From contig NZ_CP074380.1 of NCBI RefSeq assembly GCF_022695595.1, positions 3,980,001 to 4,044,000 of the forward strand: a DNA stretch of 64,000 bases, given 5' to 3'. The DNA is from Streptomyces sp. MST-110588 (lineage in GTDB: Bacteria > Actinomycetota > Actinomycetes > Streptomycetales > Streptomycetaceae). Below are positions 9,274-17,794 of this stretch, in pieces. Position numbers and translations under genes: made by a program. Numbering within the stretch: the stretch's first letter is position 1; the number at the start of each line of letters is the position of its first letter. The notes beneath the pieces were generated by a model that saw only the letters and a program-made list of their open reading frames with translations, ran no database searches and was not told the DNA's origin.

Positions 9274-9423
9274 TCAGTCCACGATCCTGGACACCTCGCT
9301 CAGATCAGCGTCGCTGTACACAAGGCCCTGGATACGGCGCCGGACGGTGACCCGGCGCCCACCTGCTCCCTGGATCCGGTACCCGGCGACCGGGCTGCCC
9401 GGCGGCAAAGCGGCGCTCCCCAC
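9274..9423 (-). CDS. Possible small protein or gene remnant
   Basis: A 49-aa frame downstream of the dehydrogenase on the same strand. It ends RRRIQGLVYSDADLSEVSRIVD, which has the residue mix of a real protein C-terminus. There is no good ribosome-binding site at its GTG. The open frame continues upstream into the dehydrogenase without another start, so it may be the tail of a decayed gene. Confidence 0.3.
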   Translation of the reverse strand: MGSAALPPGSPVAGYRIQGAGGRRVTVRRRIQGLVYSDADLSEVSRIVD

Positions 9424-9457
9424 TTCGCGTCGGAGGGCCGCGCCCAGACTGCTGGGG

Positions 9458-10588
9458 TTACGGCTTCTGGTGGGGTGGTTGGGAGGGGTTGATGACAGCC
9501 ATCCACATGGGCTCGGTGCGGGTCTGCAGCATGTGCAGGGCGGTCCGGACTTCGGCGAGCGGATAGCGGTGGGTGATCAGGTCTTCTGCCTGGAGGAGGC
9601 CGGTCTCCATCAGGCGCAGGATCTCGTGGACGTCGGAGCGGGTGCAGGAGCGGGTGCCGATGAGGCGCCAGCAGTTGGTCATCAAGGTGAGGGCGGGGAA
9701 CGGGCAGGGGGTGGGGTTTCCGCCCATGTGGACCATGGTCGCGCCGGTGGCGAGAGCGGCGGTGGCCTGCCAGGTGGTGGGGCCGTCGGGTGTGTAGTCG
9801 AGTACGGCGTCGGCGCCTTGGGGCAGCAGGTGGCGCAGCCGGGCGGTGAGGCCGGAGTTGGTGGCCCAGTCGGTGTCGAGCTCTTCCAGGGCGACGGTGT
9901 CGGTGGGCAGGCTGCCTGCGAGCCGGCTCACGGCGTCCAGGCGTGCGCGAGAGCGGGCGACGAGGATCAGCCGGGCTATGCCGAAGTAGGGGGCGAGCTT
10001 GATGGTGGCGGTGCCCATGGTGCCGGTGGCGGCGGTGACGACCAGGGCGGAGCCGGGGCGTAGCGCGGCGAGTTTCAGTGCGCGCAGGGCGTTGGCGAGG
10101 TCGTGGACTTTGGCGCCGAGGTCGAAGGAGACATTGTCCGGCAGTGGGTCGAGCAGCCAATGGGGCACTCGGATGTATTCGGCCAGGCCGCCGTCGTGGT
10201 AGCGCGCGTACAGAGGCATGGGGGCAGGACCGAAGGCGGCGTGGCCGATCATGGCCTGCTGGGCGCACAGCATGTCGCGGTCGGTGGTGCAGGCCGCGCA
10301 GGTGCGGCAGTTGAGCTGGGGATGGACGCGGATCCGCTGTCCTGGCGCCCAACCGTGGGCCTCCGCCTCGGGACCGACGGCGGTGATGGTGCCGGCGGCC
10401 TCGTGGCCCAGGACGGTGGGCAGGTGACGGAAGGCCCCACGGGACAGGAGGGTCATCATGCCCGGGGCGAGTCCGGCGGCGGCGACGCGGACCAGGACGT
10501 CCTGCGCTCCGGGTTCAGGGACGGGAATGGTGTCCAGATGGATTTGGGCGGAGCTGGCGTGGGCGGTGACGGCCTGCATGGTGGGCAC
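9458..10588 (-). CDS. Zinc-type alcohol dehydrogenase-like oxidoreductase (MDR family)
   Basis: 376 aa. The N-terminal GroES-like domain has GHEAAG and a Cys cluster of the structural-zinc type (CRTCAACTTDRDMLC). The C-terminal Rossmann domain has a modified glycine motif (AATGTMGTATIKLA). It likely oxidises or reduces an alcohol/aldehyde or quinone with NAD(P)H. The GTG start has GGAG 9 nt upstream; ATG 10579 is possible but too far from it. Last gene of an MFS-cupin-dehydrogenase run. Confidence 0.82.
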   Translation of the reverse strand: MPTMQAVTAHASSAQIHLDTIPVPEPGAQDVLVRVAAAGLAPGMMTLLSRGAFRHLPTVLGHEAAGTITAVGPEAEAHGWAPGQRIRVHPQLNCRTCAACTTDRDMLCAQQAMIGHAAFGPAPMPLYARYHDGGLAEYIRVPHWLLDPLPDNVSFDLGAKVHDLANALRALKLAALRPGSALVVTAATGTMGTATIKLAPYFGIARLILVARSRARLDAVSRLAGSLPTDTVALEELDTDWATNSGLTARLRHLLPQGADAVLDYTPDGPTTWQATAALATGATMVHMGGNPTPCPFPALTLMTNCWRLIGTRSCTRSDVHEILRLMETGLLQAEDLITHRYPLAEVRTALHMLQTRTEPMWMAVINPSQPPHQKP

Positions 10589-10624
10589 GGGGTCTGTCTC
10601 CCGGTTTCTCGATGGTCGGTGCGA

Positions 10625-10662
10625 TGGCGCGGCGTCGAAGCGGTGGCGCGGCGTCGAAGCGG
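10625..10662 (-). repeat. Perfect 19-bp tandem duplication
   Basis: 10625-10643 and 10644-10662 are identical. They sit in the 137-bp spacer between the cupin and dehydrogenase genes, ahead of the dehydrogenase start. Either a regulatory duplication or replication slippage. Confidence 0.8.
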
Positions 10663-10725
10663 TGGAGGGGGTGCGCGTGAAGCAGCGTTTGTCGTTCTTC
10701 GGGTGGCGGTGGTCGTAGGTGTGGG

Positions 10726-11712
10726 TCAGTGCGCGATGAGTTCGCGCACCAGAGGTGAGGTGAGGGGTTCGGCGGTGCGGGCGGCGGGTGCGACGCGGGG
10801 AGCCGGTCGGTGGGAGAGGAGGGTGATGTGTAGGGCCGGTTCCTCGGTGATGCTGGTGTGGGCGACCCCCAGGGGGATGCGGACGAAGTCCCCTGGGCCC
10901 AGTTCGAGGGCGCCGCGCTGGGTGAGCAGGACGCGCCGGCCGCTGATCTGGTACTGGATCTCGTCGGCGTCCAGGGTGCGGGTGTAGGCCCGCTGGTCGG
11001 GCGCGGCGGACAGGCGGGTGATGCCGAGCCGGAAGCCGGCGGCCCGGTAGAGCCACGCGGTTGTTGCGGGGGCGGGGTCCGGGCGCAGCACGGCCAGCCG
11101 GCCGGGCTCGTTGTGGGCTTGTTCCAGCAGGAGGCGTTCGTCGCTGCGGTGGGCGGCCACGTCGTGGCCGGGGGTGCCCAGGCACTGGGTGGTGACTTCG
11201 GTGACGGTTGCAGCTTCCCAGCCCTCGAAGGGTGGGAAGAGGGGGTGGGAGACGTGGTGGGCGGTGTGTTCTTCGGTGACGGGCGCGGGGACGTAGAAGA
11301 GCAGATGGCTCTCCCTACGGCCGTAGTTGTCGTGGGCGACGCCGCGGGGGATGCGGGAGAAGTCGCCGGGCTGAAGCTCGACGGTGCCCAGTTCCGTCAT
11401 GAGGGTGCGCTCGCCCGCGATCTGGTACGACATCTCGTCCACATCGCAGTTGCGGTGGTAGAAGGGCTGCCGGTTGTCCATGGTCTGCCACTCGACGCGC
11501 AGTTGGTCGTTCTCGTAGAGGCCCCGCGGCGGCGCGAACGGCTGGGACGCATACCGCTGGGGAAAGTGCACCGTCTCCAGCAGGGGCTGGTCGGCCCACA
11601 ACTTCATCGGCCCGGGGGCCGGTTCGGCGAGCAGCAGCTCTTCGTCGCGCCGGATCGTACGCAGGGGCTGCTCGTGTCCGAGCAGGCGGAAGGTTTCGGT
11701 CACGATGGCCAT
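10726..11712 (-). CDS. Bicupin dioxygenase-like protein (homogentisate dioxygenase-like fold)
   Basis: 328 aa with two cupin halves. Each half carries a DEMSYQI/DEIQYQI segment followed by a LxPGDFxRIPxGVAH motif (about residues 90-130 and 250-290). The pattern resembles the homogentisate 1,2-dioxygenase superfamily, which binds Fe(II) and opens aromatic rings, but the protein is shorter than true HmgA. Start ATG has GAGGAG upstream. It lies between an exporter and a dehydrogenase under a MarR operator, which suggests metabolism or resistance to a phenolic compound. Confidence 0.78.
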   Translation of the reverse strand: MAIVTETFRLLGHEQPLRTIRRDEELLLAEPAPGPMKLWADQPLLETVHFPQRYASQPFAPPRGLYENDQLRVEWQTMDNRQPFYHRNCDVDEMSYQIAGERTLMTELGTVELQPGDFSRIPRGVAHDNYGRRESHLLFYVPAPVTEEHTAHHVSHPLFPPFEGWEAATVTEVTTQCLGTPGHDVAAHRSDERLLLEQAHNEPGRLAVLRPDPAPATTAWLYRAAGFRLGITRLSAAPDQRAYTRTLDADEIQYQISGRRVLLTQRGALELGPGDFVRIPLGVAHTSITEEPALHITLLSHRPAPRVAPAARTAEPLTSPLVRELIAH

Positions 11713-11761
11713 GACGGGCTCCTCGGTGTCGGAGGCAGTGAAACGGGGGCGGGGAAGTTGT

Positions 11762-13000
11762 TCAGCGGGCCTGGCTGGGGCTCAGGGGCTGTGGCGCTGT
11801 CGCACGCCGGGCGATGCGGGCGCCGATCGCGGTGGCGACAGCCGCGCCGGTCATGACGCAGGCCATCGCCAGGGCCGGGTCGGCGTCCCCGAGGCCGACC
11901 AGCGGGGTGACCAGGGCGCCGGTGGTGAACTGGGTGGCACCCAGCAGTGCCGAGGCCGAGCCGCTGGCACCGGACTGGCCGGACATGGCCAGCGTGGTGC
12001 AGCAGGGCGCCGCGAGGCCGAAGGCGGCGATCTGCACCACCAGGGGTATCAGGAACACGGGGAGCGGCGCCCCGGCCCAGGCCGCTGCCAGCACCCCCGT
12101 GCCGGCCAGGACGAGGACGGTGGTCGCCTTGGCGAGGATGCGCTGGGGGGTGGTGCGGCGGGCCAGGCGGCCGGTGGCCGCACCGCCCGCCACCATGCAT
12201 GCCGCGACCAGTGCGAAGACGGCGCCGGCGGCGGTGGGTGTGAGGCCGTAGCCGTTCTGGAGGACGAAGGCCGCACCGGCGATGTAGGCGAAGAGAATGG
12301 CGAAGAGCGCGCCGAGGGTCAGCGTGTACGCCCGGAAGGTGCGGTTGCTCAGCAGTCGGCCGTAGACGCGGAAGATGCTGGAGGGGCCGGTGTTGGTCCG
12401 CTGTCCGGGCGACAGGGTCTCCGGCATCGAGCGCACCGACCACAAGGCCAGTACGGCGCCGGCCATCGCGAGAGCAACGAACAGGCCGTGCCAGGAGGAG
12501 ACGCGCAGCAGTCCGCCGCCCAGAACAGGGGCGCAGACCGGGGCGATCCCCATGACCAGGGAGAGTGTCCCGAAGAGCTGGGCGAGTCTGCTGCCGGAGT
12601 ACAGGTCGCGGGCGATGGCCCGGCCCAGCACCGGTCCGGCCGCACCTGCGAGGCCCTGCAGGAACCGCAGGGCGGTCAGCACCGCGAGCGAGGGTGCCAG
12701 AGCACAGCCCAGGGAGGCCAGTGCGAAGACGAGCAGGCCGGCGAGCAGGGGCCGTCGGCGCCCCAGGACGTCGGAGAGCGAGCCCATGAGCAATTGCCCC
12801 GCTGCCAGCCCGGCGACGTTCGCGGACAGGGTGACCCCCACCGCTGCCGGACTGGTCTCCAGCGAGGACGCGATGACGGGCAGAGCTGGTACGTACAGGT
12901 CGATCGCCATGGGGGCCATGGCGCACAGCAGACCGAGCAGCAGGACGGGGGGACCCTGACGGCAGGAGGTCACGGGAGAGGGCACCGGAAGAACCACCAA
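11762..13000 (-). CDS. Bcr/CflA-type multidrug MFS exporter
   Basis: 412 aa, 12 membrane helices. The helix 2-3 loop is MGSLSDVLGRRRPLL and the overall sequence is of the DHA1 drug:H+ antiporter type. The start is TTG 13000 or GTG 12997; neither has a clear Shine-Dalgarno, so the mRNA may be leaderless. It is divergent from marR, and the inverted repeat between them overlaps both promoters. First gene of the exporter-cupin-dehydrogenase operon. Confidence 0.87.
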   Translation of the reverse strand: MVVLPVPSPVTSCRQGPPVLLLGLLCAMAPMAIDLYVPALPVIASSLETSPAAVGVTLSANVAGLAAGQLLMGSLSDVLGRRRPLLAGLLVFALASLGCALAPSLAVLTALRFLQGLAGAAGPVLGRAIARDLYSGSRLAQLFGTLSLVMGIAPVCAPVLGGGLLRVSSWHGLFVALAMAGAVLALWSVRSMPETLSPGQRTNTGPSSIFRVYGRLLSNRTFRAYTLTLGALFAILFAYIAGAAFVLQNGYGLTPTAAGAVFALVAACMVAGGAATGRLARRTTPQRILAKATTVLVLAGTGVLAAAWAGAPLPVFLIPLVVQIAAFGLAAPCCTTLAMSGQSGASGSASALLGATQFTTGALVTPLVGLGDADPALAMACVMTGAAVATAIGARIARRATAPQPLSPSQAR

Positions 13001-13012
13001 ACTTGTAAGGTG

Positions 13013-13038
13013 GCTTATAAAGCTAGAGCTTTATAAGC
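13013..13038. promoter_or_regulatory. 26-bp MarR-type operator between exporter and marR
   Basis: Two perfect 12-bp arms, GCTTATAAAGCT and AGCTTTATAAGC, are separated by AG. The site is AT-rich in a GC-rich background and centred between divergent start codons 13000 and 13058. Size and location are typical of a MarR dimer operator that represses both directions. Confidence 0.75.
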
Positions 13039-13057
13039 TAACTGACAAGCGGTGCCC

Positions 13058-13552
13058 ATGGATACGCCCGATACTTCCTCTTCCTCACCTTCCGCCGAAG
13101 CTGGCGCAGCGGTCTTCGAGCCGTCCACCGGCTACCTCGTCTGGCAGCTCGGGCACGCCTTGGGCGCCCGGCTCGAACGGGCCCTGCGCGACCTGGACCT
13201 CACGCTCGCCCAGCACAATGCCCTTCAGCACGCCATCCATCGCCCCGGCGTCACCAGCGCCGAATCCGCCCGGCGCACGGGTGTGACCGCGCAGTCCATG
13301 GGCAGCGCGGTCGCCGACCTGACCGCGCGGGGACTCCTGGAACGCCGCCCACACCCCACCAACCGGCGCATGATCGGCCTGCACCCCACGGAGGCCGGCG
13401 CCCGGCTCGCCGCCCGCGCGAAGACGGTGGTCGAGAACGTCAACGCCGAGGCGCTCGCCGTCCTGACACCCCCGGAACAGGCCACCGCCCATCTGCTCCT
13501 GCATCGTCTGATCACGCACCTCAACCCCGACGCCCTGCGCCTGCCCTCCTGA
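13058..13552 (+). CDS. MarR-family transcriptional regulator
   Basis: 164 aa. The winged helix is clear: helices around HNALQHAIHRPGVTSAESARRTGVTAQSMGSAVADL, then the wing GLLERRPHPTNRRMIGLHPTEAG. It likely represses itself and the divergent exporter operon, relieved by a phenolic or drug ligand. ATG 13058 is chosen; GTG 13052 is also in frame. Confidence 0.88.
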   Translation: MDTPDTSSSSPSAEAGAAVFEPSTGYLVWQLGHALGARLERALRDLDLTLAQHNALQHAIHRPGVTSAESARRTGVTAQSMGSAVADLTARGLLERRPHPTNRRMIGLHPTEAGARLAARAKTVVENVNAEALAVLTPPEQATAHLLLHRLITHLNPDALRLPS

Positions 13553-13751
13553 GCGCCCAGACCCACGGCGCCGCCCCGGCCGCCGCCACGGAGGAAGCGA
13601 TGCGGGTCCGCGAGTAAGACGTCATCTCATTTGGTGGCTCTGCGGTCCAGCGGTGGCGGCCCGGACGGGTCGAGGACTTGATGCCCTTGCGGGCGATGCG
13701 GTGCCTGATGCCGCAATCCCTTCCAGCCGATTGCGGCCGATTGCGCGCGGA

Positions 13752-13883
13752 TTACGCGAGCGAGTCACGGGCCCGCGTGACCAGCGCGCGAGCCTTCGCG
13801 CCGTAGACCGCCATGCCGGCCGGGTTGGCGAACGTGTCGGCGTACAGATCCGGTCCCACCCGGCTCTGTAACGGCTGTCGCAC
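13752..13883 (-). CDS. Small protein candidate, 43 aa
   Basis: A short frame starting GTG with GGAGG 9 nt upstream and ending TAA. The sequence includes GPDLYADTFANPAGMAVYGA and a basic, alanine-rich tail (KARALVTRARDSLA). The RBS and biased codons argue for translation. I do not recognise a family; it could also be the surviving tail of a larger gene. It is divergent from the thioredoxin-NHL gene. Confidence 0.45.
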   Translation of the reverse strand: MRQPLQSRVGPDLYADTFANPAGMAVYGAKARALVTRARDSLA

Positions 13884-13925
13884 CGCCGTGATCCTCCGTT
13901 CACGCCCGGATGGCACCCTTGGTGC

Positions 13926-15838
13926 ATGAACGATGCTGCCCCGGCGTCCACCCCCGCGCGCCCCGCCGTGCCCGTGTCCGTGCCCCCGAGCTGATCGGCA
14001 AGGGCGGCTGGCTGAACACCGGAGGCAAGGAGCTCACCCTCGCTGACCTGCGAGGTAAGTGCGTTGTTGTCGACTTCTGGACATTTTGCTGTGTGAACTG
14101 TCTGCATGTTCTGGACGAGCTGCGGGAGCTGGAGGAGCGGCACCGGGACACCGTGGTGATCATCGGGGTGCACTCGCCGAAGTTCGTGCACGAGGCGGAG
14201 CACCAGGCCGTCGTGGACGCGGTGGAGCGGTACGGCGTCGAGCACCCGGTGCTGGACGATCCCGAGCTGGCCACGTGGAAGCAGTACGCCGTACGGGCCT
14301 GGCCGACACTGGTGGTCATCGACCCCGAGGGGTACGTCGTCGCGCAGCACGCGGGCGAGGGGCATGCCCATGCCATTGAGAAGCTCGTGGAGGAGCTGGA
14401 GGCCGAGCACACGGCCAAGGGCACGCTGCGGCGCGGTGACGGCCCTTACGTACCGCCGGAGCCGGTGGCGAGCGACCTGCGCTTCCCCGGGAAGGCGCTG
14501 CGGCTGCCCACCGGAACGTTTCTGGTCTCCGACACCACCCGGCACCAGCTCGTGGAGCTGGCGGCGGACGGCGAAAGCGTGCTGCGCCGGATCGGCAGCG
14601 GTGAGCGCGGGCTGGGCCCGGACTCCTTCAACGAGCCGCAGGGGCTGGCGCTGCTGCCCGACGGCAAGGTCGCCGTGGCCGACACCGTCAACCACGCCAT
14701 CCGTACGTTCGACCCGGTCAGCGGCGTGATCGAGACGGTGGCCGGGACGGGCCGGCAGTGGTGGCAGGGGTCGGCGACCTCCGGGCCGGCCCGCGAGGTG
14801 GACCTCTCCTCGCCGTGGGACGTGGCGTGGTGGAAGGACCGGCTGTGGATCGCGATGGCGGGTGTCCACCAGCTCTGGACGTACGACCCGGAGACCGGGA
14901 CGGTACGGGCCGTGGCGGGGACGACCAACGAGGGGCTGGTCGACGGACCGGCCGCCGAGGCGTGGTTCGCGCAGCCGTCCGGGCTGGCGGCGGCCGGGGA
15001 CCGGCTGTGGGTCGCGGACTCGGAGACCAGTGCGGTGCGGTGGGTGGAGCGGTCCGCCGAAGGGGACGGGGACGATCAGGACGGGGACGACGAGGACGGG
15101 GACGATGCGGGGGCGTATGTCGTCCGTACGGCTGTCGGGACCGGGCTGTTCGACTTCGGGCACCGGGACGGGGACGCCGGGCAGGCGCTGTTCCAGCATC
15201 CGCTGGGCGTCACCGCCCTGCCGGACGGCTCGGTCGCGGTCTCGGACACCTACAACCACGCGCTGCGCCGGTACGACCCGCACAGCGGCGAGGTGACCAC
15301 GCTGGCGACCGACCTGCGCGAGCCCTCCGACGCGGTCCTGGTCGACGACGACATCGTCGTGGTGGAGTCGGCCCGGCACCGGCTGACCCGGCTGCGGCTG
15401 CCCGAGGAGGCCGTACGGGTCGCGGCGGTCGCCCACCGCACCCAGCGCGCGGCCACCGAGGTCGCGCCCGGGAAGCTGCGGGTGGACGTGGTCTTCCAGG
15501 CCCCGGCGGGCCAGAAGCTCGACACCCGGTACGGGCCGTCCACGCGGCTGCTCGTCAGCTCGACCCCGCCGGAGCTGCTGGCCTCGGGCGACGGGGCCGG
15601 GACGGACCTGGCGCGGGACCTGGTGCTGGCGGACGGGGTGAGCGAGGGTGTGCTGCACGTCTCGGCGATGGCCGCGTCCTGCGACGACGACCCGGAGATC
15701 GAGTACCCGGCCTGCCATGTCCACCAGCAGGACTGGGGCGTGCCGGTCCGGGTCACCGAGGGCGGCGTGGCGCGGCTGGGGCTCGTCCTGGCGGGGATGG
15801 ACAGCCAGGACGGGAGCGAGCGCGACAGCGCGGAGTAG
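13926..15838 (+). CDS. Thioredoxin/TlpA-like domain fused to NHL beta-propeller, apparent N-terminal frameshift
   Basis: About 637 aa. Residues about 20-155 form a TlpA-like thioredoxin fold with the active-site-type motif FWTFCCVNCLH. Residues about 180-480 form NHL-type propeller blades (GLALLPDGKVAVADTVNHAIR, GVTALPDGSVAVSDTYNHALR), and a beta domain follows. An acidic repeat insert (DGDDQDGDDEDGDD) interrupts the propeller. ATG 13926 opens MNDAAPASTPARP but hits TGA at 13992. The protein proper continues in the next frame, which itself offers only GTG 13922 without an RBS. One missing C in 13951-13964 would reconcile them. Confidence 0.8.
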
Positions 15839-15898
15839 TTGGAGTGGTTGGAGCCGCGGTGGCGGTCGGGCAGCGGTCAGCCGGCCGGCCGCAGACCG

Positions 15899-16606
15899 TC
15901 AGGACTTCGGCTTCGTGTAGTGCTCGGCCTGGCGCAGGGTCCTCTGCCAGAAGGTGACCTGGGTGGCGCCGACGGCGAGCCGCGCGTTGGGGAAGTCCAC
16001 ACGCTGCTGGGGGCCGCGCGCCTCGTCGTCCAGGTCCCTGCCGCTGAACTCGATGGTCGCGTACGTGTGCTCGGGACCGCTGCCCTTCTGGGCGGCGGTC
16101 GCCGTCGGGATGCTCGCCCAGGCGGTCGCCTTGGGGGCGACGGTCACCACCGATTCGCCCAGTAGGCTGCTGTCCTTCATCACGGGCAGCGGGTTCTTGG
16201 CACCGCCGAAGCGGATGACCGGGTGGTTGTAGAGCAGGCAGGTGAGGCTGCTGCGGTTGGTGGCCTTGATCACCACATGGTCGCTCGGGTAGTACGAGTA
16301 GACCGTGAACCGGAAGATGCCGGGCCCGCACGAACGGGCGCCGCGGCTGCGCGTACTCCCCACCGCACCGCCCCCGGCCGCCGCCGCCGACCCGCCGCCA
16401 GTCCTTTTCCCGCTTTTGCCCTTGCTCGTCGACGAGGACGAGGAGGAGTGCGACTTCGACTTCGACTTCGTCCTCGACTTGGACTTGGACGACGAGCCGG
16501 AGGAGCTGCCGCCGGAGCAGCCTGTCAGGGCGAGTGATCCGGCCATCGCGACCGCGAGTACGGCGTACGTGGCGGAGCGTCGTGAGCGGCGGCGGCGTGC
16601 GGTCAT
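15899..16606 (-). CDS. DUF4232 lipoprotein
   Basis: 235 aa. A basic N-terminus, hydrophobic stretch and LTGC lipobox mark a lipoprotein. A Ser/Lys linker (about residues 30-75) leads to a DUF4232 domain (CGPGIFRFTVYSYYPSDHVVIKATN to the end). The family is common outside the streptomycete membrane; no enzyme role is known. It is convergent with the thioredoxin-NHL gene. A second DUF4232 lipoprotein lies 1.2 kb away. Confidence 0.82.
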   Translation of the reverse strand: MTARRRRSRRSATYAVLAVAMAGSLALTGCSGGSSSGSSSKSKSRTKSKSKSHSSSSSSTSKGKSGKRTGGGSAAAAGGGAVGSTRSRGARSCGPGIFRFTVYSYYPSDHVVIKATNRSSLTCLLYNHPVIRFGGAKNPLPVMKDSSLLGESVVTVAPKATAWASIPTATAAQKGSGPEHTYATIEFSGRDLDDEARGPQQRVDFPNARLAVGATQVTFWQRTLRQAEHYTKPKS

Positions 16607-16638
16607 GGGTGGTTCCCCTTGTGAGTGGCTGCTTGCGA

Positions 16639-16689
16639 GTGGCTTCGCTCAGTGGGTGGCTTCGCTCAATGGGTGGCTTCGCTCAGTGG
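16639..16689. repeat. Three tandem 17-bp repeats
   Basis: GTGGCTTCGCTCAGTGG occurs at 16639-16655 and 16673-16689, with one mismatch at 16656-16672. A degenerate unit precedes them. The array is directly upstream of the DUF4232 gene, in its 5' region. Confidence 0.85.
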
Positions 16690-16904
16690 GCGGCCGGGGC
16701 CGGATCGGATGTCATGGCACCGACACGATAGCGAGTGTTTCCACAGGCGTCAGTGGGGTGATGAAACGTTACCCTTTCGGGTGGGATCACTGGATTCGTT
16801 TGAGGTTCGGGCCTCTATGTACGGTCGTGACCTCCGTCGCGCGGCGGAGGCGGATCACCCCGCTGACTGATCAGCGCGTGCCACGGGCCCGGAACGGTGG
16901 ACGC

Positions 16905-17489
16905 ATGACCGTACGTACGAAAGATCCCACGGCGCCGGCCGCCCGGACCGAGCGGCCCGTACCGCTGTGGGCCGAGCGCGTCGCCCGTCTGATGCCCCTC
17001 CTCGCCCTGCCGGTGTGTCTGTGGCGGCTGCCCATCGGGTTCGACTTCCAGATGGGGATGGATATGCCTCCGATGGGCTGGGCCCGGTGGGCCAGCGTGG
17101 CGTACGTCGTCACCCTGAGCGTGCTGTCCGAGGCGTTCGCGCTGCTGTGCCGCGGACTGGTGCGCCCGTGGGGAGAGGTCGTACCGGCCTGGGTACCGAG
17201 GCTGGGCGGCAGGCGCATACCGCCCTTCATGGTGATGGTGCCCGCGACGTTCGCCGGCCTGTTCTTCACCGCGCTGCTGGTCGACTGGGTGCTGTGCACG
17301 TTCCACATCGCGGGGTTCTCGGACGTCCCGTACACCAATGCGGGGTGGCGGTTGCTGGCCACCACGGTCAGTGGTCTGTTCGTCTTGTGGGGGCCACTGG
17401 TGCTCGCTTTGACGTACGCGTATTACCGGCGCCGGCGCGGCGGCACGACGTCAGTCCCAGGAGGTCTCGGGCCCGTTCAGTCCCCGTAG
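16905..17489 (+). CDS. Four-helix integral membrane protein
   Basis: 194 aa. About four hydrophobic helices (roughly residues 25-45, 62-82, 108-130 and 148-170) are visible. The family is not recognised. The ATG at 16905 has a GGTGG-type RBS. The much longer in-frame frame from 16305 overlaps the antisense lipoprotein gene and is a shadow. The 3' end overlaps the convergent DUF6458 gene by 13 bp. Confidence 0.7.
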   Translation: MTVRTKDPTAPAARTERPVPLWAERVARLMPLLALPVCLWRLPIGFDFQMGMDMPPMGWARWASVAYVVTLSVLSEAFALLCRGLVRPWGEVVPAWVPRLGGRRIPPFMVMVPATFAGLFFTALLVDWVLCTFHIAGFSDVPYTNAGWRLLATTVSGLFVLWGPLVLALTYAYYRRRRGGTTSVPGGLGPVQSP

Positions 17490-17707
17490 TGCATGCGGTG
17501 GTTCTCCTCCACCACCGGGGCCGCCGGGCTCGGGGGCTGCATGCGGCGGCGCTTGAAGATGCTGACGTACGCGGCGATGCCGATGACGCCGACGGCCATC
17601 AGGATCAGGCCGACCAGGTGGACGTTGACTCCGGCCATGTGCCAGTCCACGGCGAACGTGAGGATGCCCCCGATCGCCAGCAGACCGATGCACCATCCGA
17701 TGCCCAT
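17477..17707 (-). CDS. DUF6458-type small membrane protein
   Basis: 76 aa, two membrane helices (MGIGWCIGLLAIGGILTFAV and VHLVGLILMAVGVIGIAAYV), then a basic stop-transfer FKRRR and a polar tail. This is the usual form of the DUF6458 family. GGAGGGG precedes the ATG. Role unknown. Confidence 0.8.
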   Translation of the reverse strand: MGIGWCIGLLAIGGILTFAVDWHMAGVNVHLVGLILMAVGVIGIAAYVSIFKRRRMQPPSPAAPVVEENHRMHYGD

Positions 17708-17794
17708 GGTTCCGCCCCTCCGTACACGATTGGCTGTACCGCCGGACGGTGGGGCGGGTACCCGGCGCCGGGGCGGTCAATCGCGCGCCGCAGA

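Noticed and set aside
13622..15724. 700-aa open frame on the - strand
   Set aside because: Shadow of the thioredoxin-NHL gene; Arg/Pro/His-rich with no domain.
16305..16904. N-terminal extension of the membrane protein
   Set aside because: Lies antisense over the DUF4232 gene and its repeats; ATG 16905 has its own RBS and starts the plausible protein.
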